The notes: generated by a model not told the origin, from the letters alone. DNA of 10,145 bases from Leptospiraceae bacterium (GCA_027485405.1 JAIXRB010000054.1:1-10145); one strand, 5' to 3'; shown: positions 1 through 7,611, counted from the stretch's first letter. Made by a program: numbers and translations.

Positions 1-571
1 CTCGAACATTTTCTCCAACACAAATCAAAGGCTGAATTTCTTTTACTGCTCTAGCATAGTCAAAAAACAGAGTACCTCTTGCATCATCAAAACCGAGCTT
101 TTTGCCCGCATAACTGAATGCTTGGCATGGAAAGCCTCCAGTCAAGACGTCTACTTTATTTCTAAATTGTTTAAAGGATAAATCTCTAACATCGGATCGT
201 GATACATTCCAATTTGGTCTATTCTGTTCCAATGTATCGCAAGCATGCTTGTCAATTTCATTAAGTAGAACATTGTGTAAACCTGCTAATTCAAAACCAA
301 GAGCAAGTCCGCCTGCGCCAGCAAAAAGCTCAATGCTAGTAAATTTCTTTATGGGAGTAGACTGATTGGAAGCCTTTTCTTCGTTAGGAAGAAAAAGATC
401 TAATTGTTTACAAAGCTCCACATGGTCATTTGTATAATAACGATAATCGTTGCCTTTCCCGCGCTTTGCTACGAGCTTTCCTGAGTTGTCCCATCGCCTT
501 AAGGTTTCTTTTGAGACCGATAATAAATCCGCAAACTGGTTTAGGCTATAAGACTCGAATAAGTTGTCCAT
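1..571 (-). CDS. DNA (cytosine-5) methyltransferase with N-terminal MerR-like HTH, partial (C-terminus outside window)
   Basis: This is the N-terminal 190 codons of a type II restriction-modification methyltransferase that would place a methyl group on C5 of cytosine in its recognition site. ATG is at 571-569 and the frame is open to the window edge. Residues about 8-55 form a MerR/excisionase-type helix-turn-helix (SLNQFADLLSVSKETLRRWD, then a RYY wing-like end). The catalytic domain starts near residue 78. Motif I (ELFAGAGGLALGFE) is at about 81-94, motif IV (GGFPCQAFSYAGKKLGF) at about 145-161 with catalytic Cys149, and the ENV motif at about 187-189. The target-recognition region is missing, so specificity cannot be read. 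It lies 56 bp downstream of the predicted endonuclease gene on the same strand and should protect against it. The HTH could let the enzyme regulate its own operon (inference). No strong ribosome binding site precedes the ATG. Confidence 0.93.
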   Translation of the reverse strand, partial: MDNLFESYSLNQFADLLSVSKETLRRWDNSGKLVAKRGKGNDYRYYTNDHVELCKQLDLFLPNEEKASNQSTPIKKFTSIELFAGAGGLALGFELAGLHNVLLNEIDKHACDTLEQNRPNWNVSRSDVRDLSFKQFRNKVDVLTGGFPCQAFSYAGKKLGFDDARGTLFFDYARAVKEIQPLICVGENVR

Positions 572-627
572 GATCGATTTAGAGCAAGGTTAGTCATGGT
601 TACTTTTGAGTCAATGAGAATTCACTT
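572..627 (-). other. Short spacer between endonuclease and methyltransferase genes, with weak promoter-like hexamers
   Basis: On the minus strand a TTGACT (614-609) lies 16 bp upstream of a poor -10 match, TAACCT (592-587). If used, this could give the methyltransferase its own promoter with a very short leader. An out-of-frame ATG at 597 opens an 18-codon reading frame overlapping the methyltransferase start. AGTCA occurs twice in direct orientation (592-596 and 609-613). None of these is strong. They are listed because a separate, HTH-controlled methyltransferase promoter is expected in such modules. Confidence 0.2.
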
Positions 628-1350
628 TTAACCTTTTTTAGCTAAACTTTGGATTTCTGAAGTCCTGGATAATTCCAAAATCACGCTCTCTAGTTCTTTT
701 TGAAAGTCAGCCTCCGAAGCTACCTCAGCAAAAGTCTTAATGAGGTCAAAGTAGAATTCTTTATCTCCCGTTAGCCGAAACCAAAAATCGTTACCAATTA
801 AAACCGGAAAATGATATTCTTCTGTAATTCTTTTATAGTGCCCGCTAATTTCGTTTTGGTTTCCATAAATAATAGCAACTGTACAATTTTCAAACGACAA
901 CTTAAGACCGTTTGTTTTAGCTAATTGAATTATTCCTTTGAAATGGCCCGCAATTGTCTCAACATCGTCTTTATTTATAGTATTTGGCCCAGCCTTCAAT
1001 TGACAATAGCGTTTAATATCATCTAAATTATCATGGAATTCAATGTCAATCCCTGATGTTGTACTTTTGAATGCAGATAACACATCGCTTGTAAACTTTT
1101 GAATATTTGTTCCAAAAGATGTAGTTATTGAAGTCCCGAGCACCCTCGGATAAATCAATGCCTTTGCAATGCTGATGGGATCTGAATTCCCAGTGAGGAA
1201 ATTCGCTAAATAAATAGCTAAGAACGGGTTGATGTTAAATTCGTTAACATTAGCTAGCTTTCTAGTGTTCTCGATATGATTTATTGCAATTACATCCCGG
1301 AACCAAACTTTGGTTTTTGAAAGCAAATCTTTTTTCTGTTTTTTATCCAA
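628..1350 (-). CDS. Predicted type II restriction endonuclease (PmeII-family-like)
   Basis: This 240-residue protein is predicted to cleave DNA unmethylated by the neighbouring cytosine methyltransferase. The overall sequence, notably YPRVLGTSITTSFG (about 68-80) and YCQLKAGPNTINKDDVET (about 115-132), resembles what I recall of the PmeII family of type II endonucleases; this family name is from memory and tentative. A PD-(D/E)XK-type core is visible as Asp102 (in SGIDIEF) and Gln117-x-Lys119 (in CQLKAG), with Gln in the usual Glu/Asp position. The start is TTG at 1350, chosen because AGGTGGG sits at 1360-1354 just upstream and the N-terminus MDKKQKKDLL is plausible. Only 8 bp separate it from the upstream metallo-hydrolase gene. 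A sampled line is about 33% G+C, lower than the genes to the right, which suggests horizontal acquisition. Position beside the methyltransferase is the strongest support for function. Confidence 0.8.
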   Translation of the reverse strand: MDKKQKKDLLSKTKVWFRDVIAINHIENTRKLANVNEFNINPFLAIYLANFLTGNSDPISIAKALIYPRVLGTSITTSFGTNIQKFTSDVLSAFKSTTSGIDIEFHDNLDDIKRYCQLKAGPNTINKDDVETIAGHFKGIIQLAKTNGLKLSFENCTVAIIYGNQNEISGHYKRITEEYHFPVLIGNDFWFRLTGDKEFYFDLIKTFAEVASEADFQKELESVILELSRTSEIQSLAKKG

Positions 1351-1353
1351 TTG

Positions 1354-1360
1354 CCCACCT
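1354..1360 (-). promoter_or_regulatory. Ribosome binding site of the endonuclease gene, overlapping the upstream stop codon
   Basis: Read on the minus strand, AGGTGGG is followed by CAA and the TTG start at 1350. Its first bases (AG) are the last two bases of the TAG stop (1361-1359) of the metallo-hydrolase gene. This site decides the TTG start and makes translational coupling between the two genes possible. Confidence 0.6.
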
Positions 1361-2312
1361 AATCTTCTAGCGTAAAAGTCATTCCCTCTTTCGCAAGTAT
1401 CACGTTAATCCCGGCTGGATTTTTGGGCTTTCCTTCTTCTTGGATGATTTTTAAAACATCAGCATCTGTATGATCCGGTTCATGGTGGGTGAGAATCACA
1501 GTTTTGATTTCCATAAGTTCTGCAAACTCGATTGCCTTCTGAACCGAGGTATGCCCCCAACCTACCTTTGCTTCTGCTTCTTTGGTGCTGTACTGAGCGT
1601 CGATGACAAGAATGTCTGCTCCCTTGATATGCGGTTTTAGTTCGAGCAGAGCTTCTCTGTCTTCATCTCGATACTCTACATCAGTGCAGAACAGAAAGTA
1701 CTTTCCGCCTTCTCTCACTCTATAACCGACGCAACTTCCGGGATGGCGAAGGTGAACAGGAATTACTTTCAAATCTCCGATCGGATACGATTCAAATTCT
1801 TTCCAAAGGTGGTATGCTTTTTTGGACATCATTTGATCGAGAGTGATCGGAAAGTTTTCTGGGTGTTGTTGGCGGACCAGCCTTTCTTCTAGGTTTGGAA
1901 TACAGGAATAAAAATCGATGTGGGTTGTGGGCGAATAAGCTGGTTTGAAGAAAGGCCAGCCCTGGATATGGTCCCAATGTGTGTGAGAAACCAAAATGTT
2001 CAAATGCAGAGGATTGCCACCGAAGGCCAGAGGAGCCAATTGGTTTCCCAAAACTCGAATCCCTGTCCCCATATCAAAAATCAGTCTTTCGCCCTTTGCC
2101 CCTTCCACATAGACACAAGTGGTGTTTCCCCCCAAATGTTGGTCAAGAGGGTTGGGAAGGGAATTTAGGAAAGCTTCCTCAGAAAACGAGTCTGGATTCT
2201 TTTTCCATTCGGCTTTTGCCATTTGGAGAATCTGAACAAGCTTTGCCCTTTCCTCTTTTTGGCTTTGAGGAGTGGGTACAGAACCGCGAACACCGAACAA
2301 GGTTATTTTCAT
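1359..2312 (-). CDS. Metallo-beta-lactamase-fold hydrolase
   Basis: A 317-residue soluble metallo-hydrolase with no signal peptide. It opens with ITLFGVRGSVPTP and GGNTTCVYVE (about 61-70), hallmarks of the MBL branch that includes RNase Z-like and cyclic-nucleotide phosphodiesterase-like proteins. The metal site is intact: HTHWDH at about 110-115, His190 (RHPG), Asp211 (FCTDVEY) and His276/277 (LTHHEPDH). His254 (WGHTS) is also placed as in the family. Residues about 16-58 form a charged segment between the first strand and the GGNT motif. The substrate cannot be told from sequence; a phosphodiester or nucleotide substrate is a guess from the family. ATG is at 2312, with only a weak ribosome binding site. 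It is divergent from trmB, and the restriction-modification genes follow on the same strand after 8 bp, so they may share its transcript. Confidence 0.88.
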   Translation of the reverse strand: MKITLFGVRGSVPTPQSQKEERAKLVQILQMAKAEWKKNPDSFSEEAFLNSLPNPLDQHLGGNTTCVYVEGAKGERLIFDMGTGIRVLGNQLAPLAFGGNPLHLNILVSHTHWDHIQGWPFFKPAYSPTTHIDFYSCIPNLEERLVRQQHPENFPITLDQMMSKKAYHLWKEFESYPIGDLKVIPVHLRHPGSCVGYRVREGGKYFLFCTDVEYRDEDREALLELKPHIKGADILVIDAQYSTKEAEAKVGWGHTSVQKAIEFAELMEIKTVILTHHEPDHTDADVLKIIQEEGKPKNPAGINVILAKEGMTFTLED

Positions 2313-2349
2313 TGTCTATCTATTTGACTCTTTTATTCTCGACTCACTC

Positions 2350-3015
2350 GTGTCTACTCTGTTAGAAAAAACGGCAATCCAGGAAAAACTTTGGGCATTT
2401 CTCTTGAAACAGCCCTGCCCTTTTCCGGAAATTGTTCGCCCTTCGACTCGTGGAAAAAAGTTAATAGCTAGAGAATGTTTTTCTGAACCGAAGGAAACCT
2501 ATTTTTTAGAATTGGGATCTGGCTGGGGAGAGGTTGCTTTAGAATTGGCAGAAAAAAACCCTCAAACTGGTTTTCTTCTCTGGGAGAAAAAACTAGATCG
2601 AATCCGAACTACTGAGAAATTTCGAAAAAAACTTCAACTTTCAAACATTCGTTACCTTTCCGTCAACTTCCTTTGGTTCTTTGAAGAAATCTGGGAAAAG
2701 GAACAATTCCAAACCATTTTAATCAACTTCCCCGACCCTTGGCCTAAAAAAAAGCATTGGAAAAACAGAATCATGCAACCTCAGTTTTTAGATGTTATAC
2801 TGAATTGGCTTCGTCCCGGAGGTCGCTTACTTTTTGCGACAGACCATGCACCCTATGCCCGAAAGACCATAAAACTGTTTCGGAATTACCCGAGTTTGCG
2901 TTATTCGGATAGTGAATTTTCTTTCAGTCGCCCAGGCTTTCCCCCCTCTCGCTTTGAAACAGAGAAGAAAGAAGAAGGAAAACGAATCTATTATTTAGAA
3001 AGGATTAAATCCTAG
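2350..3015 (+). CDS. trmB: tRNA (guanine-N7-)-methyltransferase TrmB
   Basis: TrmB uses S-adenosylmethionine to form m7G46 in the variable loop of tRNAs. Counting from the GTG at 2350 the protein has 221 residues, close to the usual TrmB length. It shows the SAM-binding motif LELGSGWGE (about 53-61), the signature NFPDPWPKKKHWKNR (about 126-140), RPGGRLLFATDH (about 155-166) and the C-terminal SRFETEKKEEGKR (about 200-212). The start is uncertain. A longer frame begins at GTG 2272, but that would put some 40 bp antisense over the mbl gene, and its GAGG lies just 1 base away, too close. GTG 2350 leaves a 37 bp divergent spacer, yet also lacks a clear ribosome binding site. The 3' end converges on rsgA with a 3 bp gap and no visible terminator. 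Confidence 0.92.
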   Translation: MSTLLEKTAIQEKLWAFLLKQPCPFPEIVRPSTRGKKLIARECFSEPKETYFLELGSGWGEVALELAEKNPQTGFLLWEKKLDRIRTTEKFRKKLQLSNIRYLSVNFLWFFEEIWEKEQFQTILINFPDPWPKKKHWKNRIMQPQFLDVILNWLRPGGRLLFATDHAPYARKTIKLFRNYPSLRYSDSEFSFSRPGFPPSRFETEKKEEGKRIYYLERIKS

Positions 3016-3018
3016 AGT

Positions 3019-4002
3019 TCAAAGTCGACCAGGTCTTCGATCTGTGCCGCCTTCTGACCAATGGTCCCTTCTTGTTGTTCGGTGGGGTTTGTCTAAACTT
3101 TCGAGCATAGAGTCCAAGCTCTTTCGCCTTTGGTCTTCCAATTTTTCTTCGTAGCATTGCATGGCAAGGCAACTAGTGCCAAGATCACAACAATACTCAA
3201 ACTCACAGGCGCTTTTTGCAATTTGCAATTCGGGAAAACTAAAGAATATCTCTTCTCTGGATAAGTGCAAGATTCCCCATTCTTTGACACCAGGCGAATC
3301 AATGAGAACCGTTTCTGGATCGAGAAAAAGAGCAAATGAGTTTGTAGTTGTGTGTTTTCCTTTTTTGGTAGTTTCGGAAATTGTGTTTACGGTCTGCTTT
3401 GCATGGGATTCCTCTGTCATTGCAGTGAGGGCGTTTAACAAACTGGATTTGCCTACTCCAGAGTTTCCGCAAAGAAAAGTCACTTTTCCCTGAATGACAT
3501 TTCTAAATTCTTCTAAGCTTTTTTGATCGTTTAGACTAATACTCAAAACATGATAGCCTAATTTTCGATACGCTTCTTTTTTCTCTTTCAGATAATCAGA
3601 AGGGATTAGGTCTTTCTTGGTAAAAACTAGTAAAGGTTCTATGCCAGTGGGAGAAACGGTTGCAAAGAGTCGGTCGATAAAACCCTCTTTTGTTTCTGGG
3701 TCTTGGCAAGATGCTAAAATGGCTACTTGGTCCAAGTTTCCCGCGAGAACATGGTTATCGCCTTTGTCACTTTTTCTGGTTAAAGCGTTTCTTCGTTCCA
3801 CTTTTTCCATGATCACAAATTCGCCACTAGAAGTCTGTGGCTCCGCAAAAACAAGATCTCCTACAACAAAGGGATGCCTTTCTTCCGAGGCTTTGAGTCG
3901 GAATTTGCCTTTTAAAACTGCTCTCTGGTAGCCTTTTTCCTTTGAATATAACTCATAGTAGGCTCCGAAGATACGCGCTATGATAAATTTTTCTTTACCC
4001 AT
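3019..4002 (-). CDS. rsgA: Ribosome small-subunit-dependent GTPase RsgA (YjeQ), variant zinc motif
   Basis: RsgA is a circularly permuted GTPase that checks late 30S subunit assembly. The 327 residues show, in order, an N-terminal OB-fold (VVGDLVFAEPQ, about 46-56), a G4-like motif FTKKD (about 127-131), the P-loop GNSGVGKSSLLNAL (about 179-192), the switch region KKGKHTTTNS (about 213-222), G3 DSPGVKEWG (about 235-243) and a C-terminal Cys-rich segment (Cys266, Cys271, Cys272, Cys278, Cys283). Two departures from the family are visible. G4 has TKKD where NKxD is usual. The zinc finger normally reads C-x4-C-x-H-x5-C, but here Asp273 stands in the His position and the last Cys is one residue closer. 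ATG at 4002 has AGG 8 nt upstream (4013-4011). It starts only 30 bp from the divergent histidine kinase gene. Family assignment is firm. Confidence 0.95.
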   Translation of the reverse strand: MGKEKFIIARIFGAYYELYSKEKGYQRAVLKGKFRLKASEERHPFVVGDLVFAEPQTSSGEFVIMEKVERRNALTRKSDKGDNHVLAGNLDQVAILASCQDPETKEGFIDRLFATVSPTGIEPLLVFTKKDLIPSDYLKEKKEAYRKLGYHVLSISLNDQKSLEEFRNVIQGKVTFLCGNSGVGKSSLLNALTAMTEESHAKQTVNTISETTKKGKHTTTNSFALFLDPETVLIDSPGVKEWGILHLSREEIFFSFPELQIAKSACEFEYCCDLGTSCLAMQCYEEKLEDQRRKSLDSMLESLDKPHRTTRRDHWSEGGTDRRPGRL

Positions 4003-4032
4003 TTTGGAAACCTGAGACCAATAGTGATCTAA

Positions 4033-5772
4033 ATGGATGAGATAAACAGCAATTTTGTTCTTCTTGGGTTGTTTTCTTTCTTTTTAATCTTATCCAATTA
4101 TTTCAGTTTTCAGTTTGGAAAAACCAAAGTCATAGCAAATACAAAAGAAAAAAAAAGAGATGAACTCGTTCAAAATCTCTTTGCCTTAGAAAAATTCAAA
4201 GAAGAGCTGATATCCCAGAACGACCTGGGCAAAATCGCCTCGGCAATCATTGGGTATCTGAACCGTCAAATTGAGAGCGAAAAGGTTACCGTCTATTCCT
4301 GGGACGAAAACCAAGGACACTTTCGAGCCTTTTTGGAAGCCGAAGGCGAAAACGAAGAAAACATCCCCTTACCCGTGTACCATCCGTTTTTGCTTTGGCT
4401 TTCCGAACAAGAAGGGATCCATCTAAAGTCATTCTTCGAGCAAGACAGAACCGCGAATCATACAAAGATCAAGAAGGACGCCCTTCAGTTCTTTGAGATT
4501 ACCAATTCCGAAATGGTAGCCACCTTAACAATGAAGAGTAGTTTGGTGGGGTTCCTGCTTTTAGGCAAAAAGAAAGACGGCTCTCAATACGGATTCAAAG
4601 AAATCGAAATCATATTGGAGATTATCTCTGTTTCTCTTATGGCTTTTTCTAATTCGATGATCTATACTCAATTGGTCCATTTAACAGAAACCCTGGAGGC
4701 AAAAGTAAAAGAAAGAACGAAAGAGCTGGAAGATGCGCAAGCCCAATTGGTTCAGTCCGAAAAAATGGCATCCCTTGGGGTAATGGTGGCTGGAATCGCC
4801 CATGAAATCAATACTCCGGCGGGGGTAATCAACGGCTCAGCAGATAACTTAGAAGCAAACATGATGTATACCTACACTCATTTTTCTGATTTGGAATCTA
4901 TGCAGTCAGATCCAGAGATAAAAAAAGATTTTATGTATTTGATGCTTGAGCTGTTAAACGAAGAAAACCGATCAAAAATAGATCCCAAAGATAAGTTCCG
5001 ACTTAAAAAAGAAGTCAAATCTAGACTAGCACAGAACGGGTTGGACGAAAAGGACTCCCAGGAATTATCTCAGTTTTTAATCGACCACTCGATTCTATAT
5101 TTGGAAGACAAGTTGCTTCAAATTTGGAAGTCAAGCGGACGCTCTGTTTACGAAATTTTAAAGAATGCCAACGGGGTTTATCGAAACATAAGAAATATAA
5201 AATATGCAATCAAAAACATTGTACGAATCGTCAAGGCACTTAAGTACTATTCTCATATAGGTCAGTCCTCCTATGCTTTAGCAGATCTTCACGAGTCCAT
5301 TGAGAACACGCTGGTGATTCTCCAAAATCAAATCAAACAAGGGATTCAAATCTCAAGGGAGTACGGAAACATCCCCAAAGTTTTTTGTAATGTAGACGAA
5401 CTGAACCAAGTTTGGACAAACCTTATCATCAATGCGATCCATGCTTTGCGAACAGAAAGTTCACCTACCATCTTCATATCCACAAACCTGGAAGACGAAA
5501 AAACTGTGCGAGTGGCATTTCAAGACAATGGGACCGGGATTCCAAAAGACATCATCACTCGCATTTGGGATCCTTTTTTTACAACCAAGGACCAAGGGGA
5601 AGGAACGGGGCTCGGGCTTGGGATTGTTAAGGGAATCATAGAAAGGCACAAAGGAAAAATTGAAGCCAATTCCGAGCCTGGGCGAACGGTGTTTTCTGTT
5701 CTTTTGCCCATAGAAGGTCCAGGAGAGGTTCCTATGATTCCAAAAGCCTTGATCCGTGAAGTCAGAGGTTGA
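4033..5772 (+). CDS. Membrane-anchored sensor histidine kinase with GAF-like domain and extended DHp region
   Basis: A 579-residue sensor kinase that would autophosphorylate and pass the phosphate to an unidentified response regulator. Residues about 7-26 form one hydrophobic membrane segment. A GAF-like sensor domain spans about 60-210. A helical linker (about 213-243, ETLEAKVKERTKELEDAQAQ) leads to the H-box SLGVMVAGIAHEINTP, with phosphoacceptor His257. ATPase motifs follow: N-box NLIINAIHAL with Asn467, G1 DNGTGIP at 498-504, the F-box FFTTK ending near 519, and G2 GTGLGLG at 524-530. His257 and Asn467 are 210 residues apart, against roughly 105 in compact kinases such as EnvZ, so about 100 extra mostly helical, charged residues are present (about 270-385). 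No response regulator gene lies beside it, so it is an orphan. Its ATG lacks a clear ribosome binding site. tpx follows after 33 bp and may be co-transcribed. Confidence 0.93.
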   Translation: MDEINSNFVLLGLFSFFLILSNYFSFQFGKTKVIANTKEKKRDELVQNLFALEKFKEELISQNDLGKIASAIIGYLNRQIESEKVTVYSWDENQGHFRAFLEAEGENEENIPLPVYHPFLLWLSEQEGIHLKSFFEQDRTANHTKIKKDALQFFEITNSEMVATLTMKSSLVGFLLLGKKKDGSQYGFKEIEIILEIISVSLMAFSNSMIYTQLVHLTETLEAKVKERTKELEDAQAQLVQSEKMASLGVMVAGIAHEINTPAGVINGSADNLEANMMYTYTHFSDLESMQSDPEIKKDFMYLMLELLNEENRSKIDPKDKFRLKKEVKSRLAQNGLDEKDSQELSQFLIDHSILYLEDKLLQIWKSSGRSVYEILKNANGVYRNIRNIKYAIKNIVRIVKALKYYSHIGQSSYALADLHESIENTLVILQNQIKQGIQISREYGNIPKVFCNVDELNQVWTNLIINAIHALRTESSPTIFISTNLEDEKTVRVAFQDNGTGIPKDIITRIWDPFFTTKDQGEGTGLGLGIVKGIIERHKGKIEANSEPGRTVFSVLLPIEGPGEVPMIPKALIREVRG

Positions 5773-5795
5773 GTATTCTTAGTCTAAGGTCTTAT

Positions 5796-5802
5796 AGGAG
5801 AG
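5796..5802 (+). promoter_or_regulatory. Strong ribosome binding site of tpx
   Basis: AGGAGAG lies 3 nt (5 nt from the AGGAG core) before the tpx ATG at 5806. It is among the best Shine-Dalgarno matches in the window, consistent with high expression of a peroxidase. Confidence 0.7.
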
Positions 5803-5805
5803 ATT

Positions 5806-6321
5806 ATGGCACAAGTAACATTAAAAGGCAATCCAATTCCGCTCGCGGGGGAGATGCCGACCGTGGGTTCAAAGGCACCCGATTTCAAGCTCATTAAGCA
5901 AGACTTAAGCGAGGTAACACTGTCTTCTTTTTCTGGCAAAGTAAAGATCTTGGTCGCAGTACCTAGTCTCGATACGAGCGTTTGCGCTATTGAAACCAAA
6001 AAATTCAATGACAAAGCCGCACAAGAAACCGAAATCGTAACATTGGTTATATCTGGAGATCTACCATTTGCAATGAAGCGTTTTTGTAGTACTGAGGGAA
6101 TCAACTCTCCCAATCTCATCACTGTTTCCCAGTTTCGGGACTTTAGCTTTTCAAAACCTTACGGAGTGCATATGAGTGGTGGTCCACTTGCTGGGCTTGC
6201 CGCGAGAGCCGTATTTGTTTTGGACAAAGCAGATGTAGTTCGTTATGTTGAGCTAGTGCCAGAGATTGGCCAAGAACCCAACTACGATACAGTCATTGCC
6301 GAAGCAAAGAAACTGGTATAG
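5806..6321 (+). CDS. tpx: Thiol peroxidase Tpx (atypical 2-Cys peroxiredoxin)
   Basis: Tpx reduces hydrogen peroxide and alkyl hydroperoxides using electrons from thioredoxin. The 171 residues match the usual Tpx length (about 165-170). The N-terminal TLKGNPIPLAGEMPTVGSKAPDF (about 5-27) is typical. The peroxidatic site is PSLDTSVC with Cys60, including the active-site Thr57, and the resolving Cys94 lies in KRFCSTEGI. ARAVFVLD (about 133-140) carries the family Arg. Both cysteines being present points to the atypical 2-Cys mechanism with an internal disulfide. No signal peptide is visible, so it should be cytoplasmic. It lies 33 bp after the histidine kinase gene and converges on the racemase gene with 18 bp between stop codons; no convincing terminator hairpin is visible there. 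Confidence 0.96.
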   Translation: MAQVTLKGNPIPLAGEMPTVGSKAPDFKLIKQDLSEVTLSSFSGKVKILVAVPSLDTSVCAIETKKFNDKAAQETEIVTLVISGDLPFAMKRFCSTEGINSPNLITVSQFRDFSFSKPYGVHMSGGPLAGLAARAVFVLDKADVVRYVELVPEIGQEPNYDTVIAEAKKLV

Positions 6322-6339
6322 AACGGTTTCTTTTTTAAA

Positions 6340-7539
6340 CTAAATCACCCTATCTTTTCGGAAACCTTCTGTGTCTGAAGCAGAATAACCCAAGGATTTT
6401 AAAATCTCTTCGGTGTGTTCTCCATGTTCGGGAGGATGATTTCGGTAAGATAGGGGATGGTCTTTCATCCCAAAAGGAGATCCAAATTGAAGGATTTTTC
6501 CATAGCGGGGATGATTTTCGAAAAACACCATTTTCCTGTTTTGCCAGTATTCACTTTTGGCAACGTCTTCTATCGATAGGACAGGGGTTAGGCAAGAATC
6601 TTCATTCTTAAAAATCGACTCCAAATCCTCCCAAGTCCTTTGGGAAAAATACTCGGCAAGTTTTTGCTTTAACAGACCAAAGTTTTCTTCCTTCAAAGGA
6701 TGGTCTTGCAACAAAGACCCAAGTCCAGCCACCTTCAAAAAAGTTTGGAAAAACATTTCCTCTAATGCACCCAAGGCGACGAATTTTCCCTCCTTGGTTT
6801 TGTAGACATTGTAGTTGGGAAGTTTTCCACTGAGGAGTTCATCCCCTGGTATGGGACTATTTCCTGTTCCAGCATAAATCCCAGCATAGAGGGAGAGAAA
6901 CTGGAGAGCTCCGTCTGTCATTGAGATCTCAAGTTTTTGACCTTTGCCCGTTTTTTCCCTTTGGTAGAGAGCCGCTAAAATGGAACTAAGAGCAGTGAGA
7001 GAACCACCTCCAATGTCTGCGACCTGAAAACCCAGAGCTTGGGGTGGGTTTCCCGTTTGGCTGAGCACTCCCGAAAGAGCCAGGTAGTTGATATCATGCC
7101 CCGCAAAATCCTTGTACTCCCCTTGGCTTCCGTAGCCCGAGATTCCGCAGTAGATCAATTTGGGAAACAAGGGACATAAGGTTTCATATCCCATTCCCAT
7201 TTTGTCCATAGCGTCGGGGCGAAATCCCTCCAGTAGTATATCCGTATTTGCTAATATTTTAAATAAAATGTCCTTGGAGGCCGGGCGCTTGAGGTTGAGG
7301 GTAATGGCTTTTTTGTTTCGGTTCAACATCAGAAACAAGGAAGGAGCTCCCGAAGCACTTTTGAACATCGCCCTTGATCCATCATAAGCGCGTGGGTTTT
7401 CGACTTTTATAACCTCAGCTCCGAGATCGGCAAGGTGCAAAGAACACAGAGGACCAGGCAGAAGCAAAGATAAATCCAGAACTCGGACCCCTGCCAAAGG
7501 AGCAGAATTTGGTTGAGAATTTTGAGAAAGGGTTTCCAT
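6340..7539 (-). CDS. CaiB/BaiF family III CoA-transferase, alpha-methylacyl-CoA racemase type
   Basis: A 399-residue acyl-CoA enzyme. It starts with LAGVRVLDLSLLLPGPLCS and ADLGAEVIKVENP (about 15-49), typical of the CaiB/BaiF fold. The residues known to be catalytic in alpha-methylacyl-CoA racemase are all present in context: His148 in AGHDINYLALSG, Asp175 in VADIGGGS, and Glu260 in GALEEMF. This favours epimerisation of 2-methyl-branched acyl-CoA, as in branched fatty acid breakdown, over CoA transfer. That is an inference from the triad. The length is somewhat over the usual 360-390, with the extra at the N-terminus (METLSQNSQPNSAP). ATG at 7539 has AAGG ending 8 nt upstream. It is divergent from the giant lipoprotein gene and convergent with tpx, so it is probably transcribed alone. 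Confidence 0.9.
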   Translation of the reverse strand: METLSQNSQPNSAPLAGVRVLDLSLLLPGPLCSLHLADLGAEVIKVENPRAYDGSRAMFKSASGAPSLFLMLNRNKKAITLNLKRPASKDILFKILANTDILLEGFRPDAMDKMGMGYETLCPLFPKLIYCGISGYGSQGEYKDFAGHDINYLALSGVLSQTGNPPQALGFQVADIGGGSLTALSSILAALYQREKTGKGQKLEISMTDGALQFLSLYAGIYAGTGNSPIPGDELLSGKLPNYNVYKTKEGKFVALGALEEMFFQTFLKVAGLGSLLQDHPLKEENFGLLKQKLAEYFSQRTWEDLESIFKNEDSCLTPVLSIEDVAKSEYWQNRKMVFFENHPRYGKILQFGSPFGMKDHPLSYRNHPPEHGEHTEEILKSLGYSASDTEGFRKDRVI

Positions 7540-7582
7540 TCTTTTTGCCTTTTTTTATAATAAAATAAAAGAAAACTGCGAA

Positions 7583-7611
7583 TTGCAGGGCTCTGACTCG
7601 TTAATTAAAAT
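7583..7611 (+). promoter_or_regulatory. Candidate sigma-70 promoter for the repeat lipoprotein gene
   Basis: TTGCAG (7583-7588) and TAAAAT (7606-7611) are separated by 17 bp. The -10 matches the consensus at five of six positions; the -35 shares only TTG. This would give a leader of roughly 60 nt before the TTG start at 7677. Confidence 0.35.

Noticed and set aside
592..613. AGTCA direct repeats as a controller (C-box) site of the restriction-modification module
   Set aside because: C-boxes are inverted GACT/AGTC arrangements. These are direct repeats, and no C-protein gene is visible.
1979..2365. Plus-strand frame of 128 codons opposite the metallo-hydrolase
   Set aside because: The minus-strand protein has clear metal-binding motifs; the opposite frame has no recognisable features.
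6322..6339. Bidirectional terminator between tpx and the racemase gene
   Set aside because: The spacer has a T-run and only a GTTT/AAAC 4 bp pairing, too weak to call.
7576..7588. CTGC/GCAG inverted repeat followed on the minus strand by T-rich sequence, as a terminator
   Set aside because: The stem is only 4 bp and no minus-strand gene ends upstream of it.
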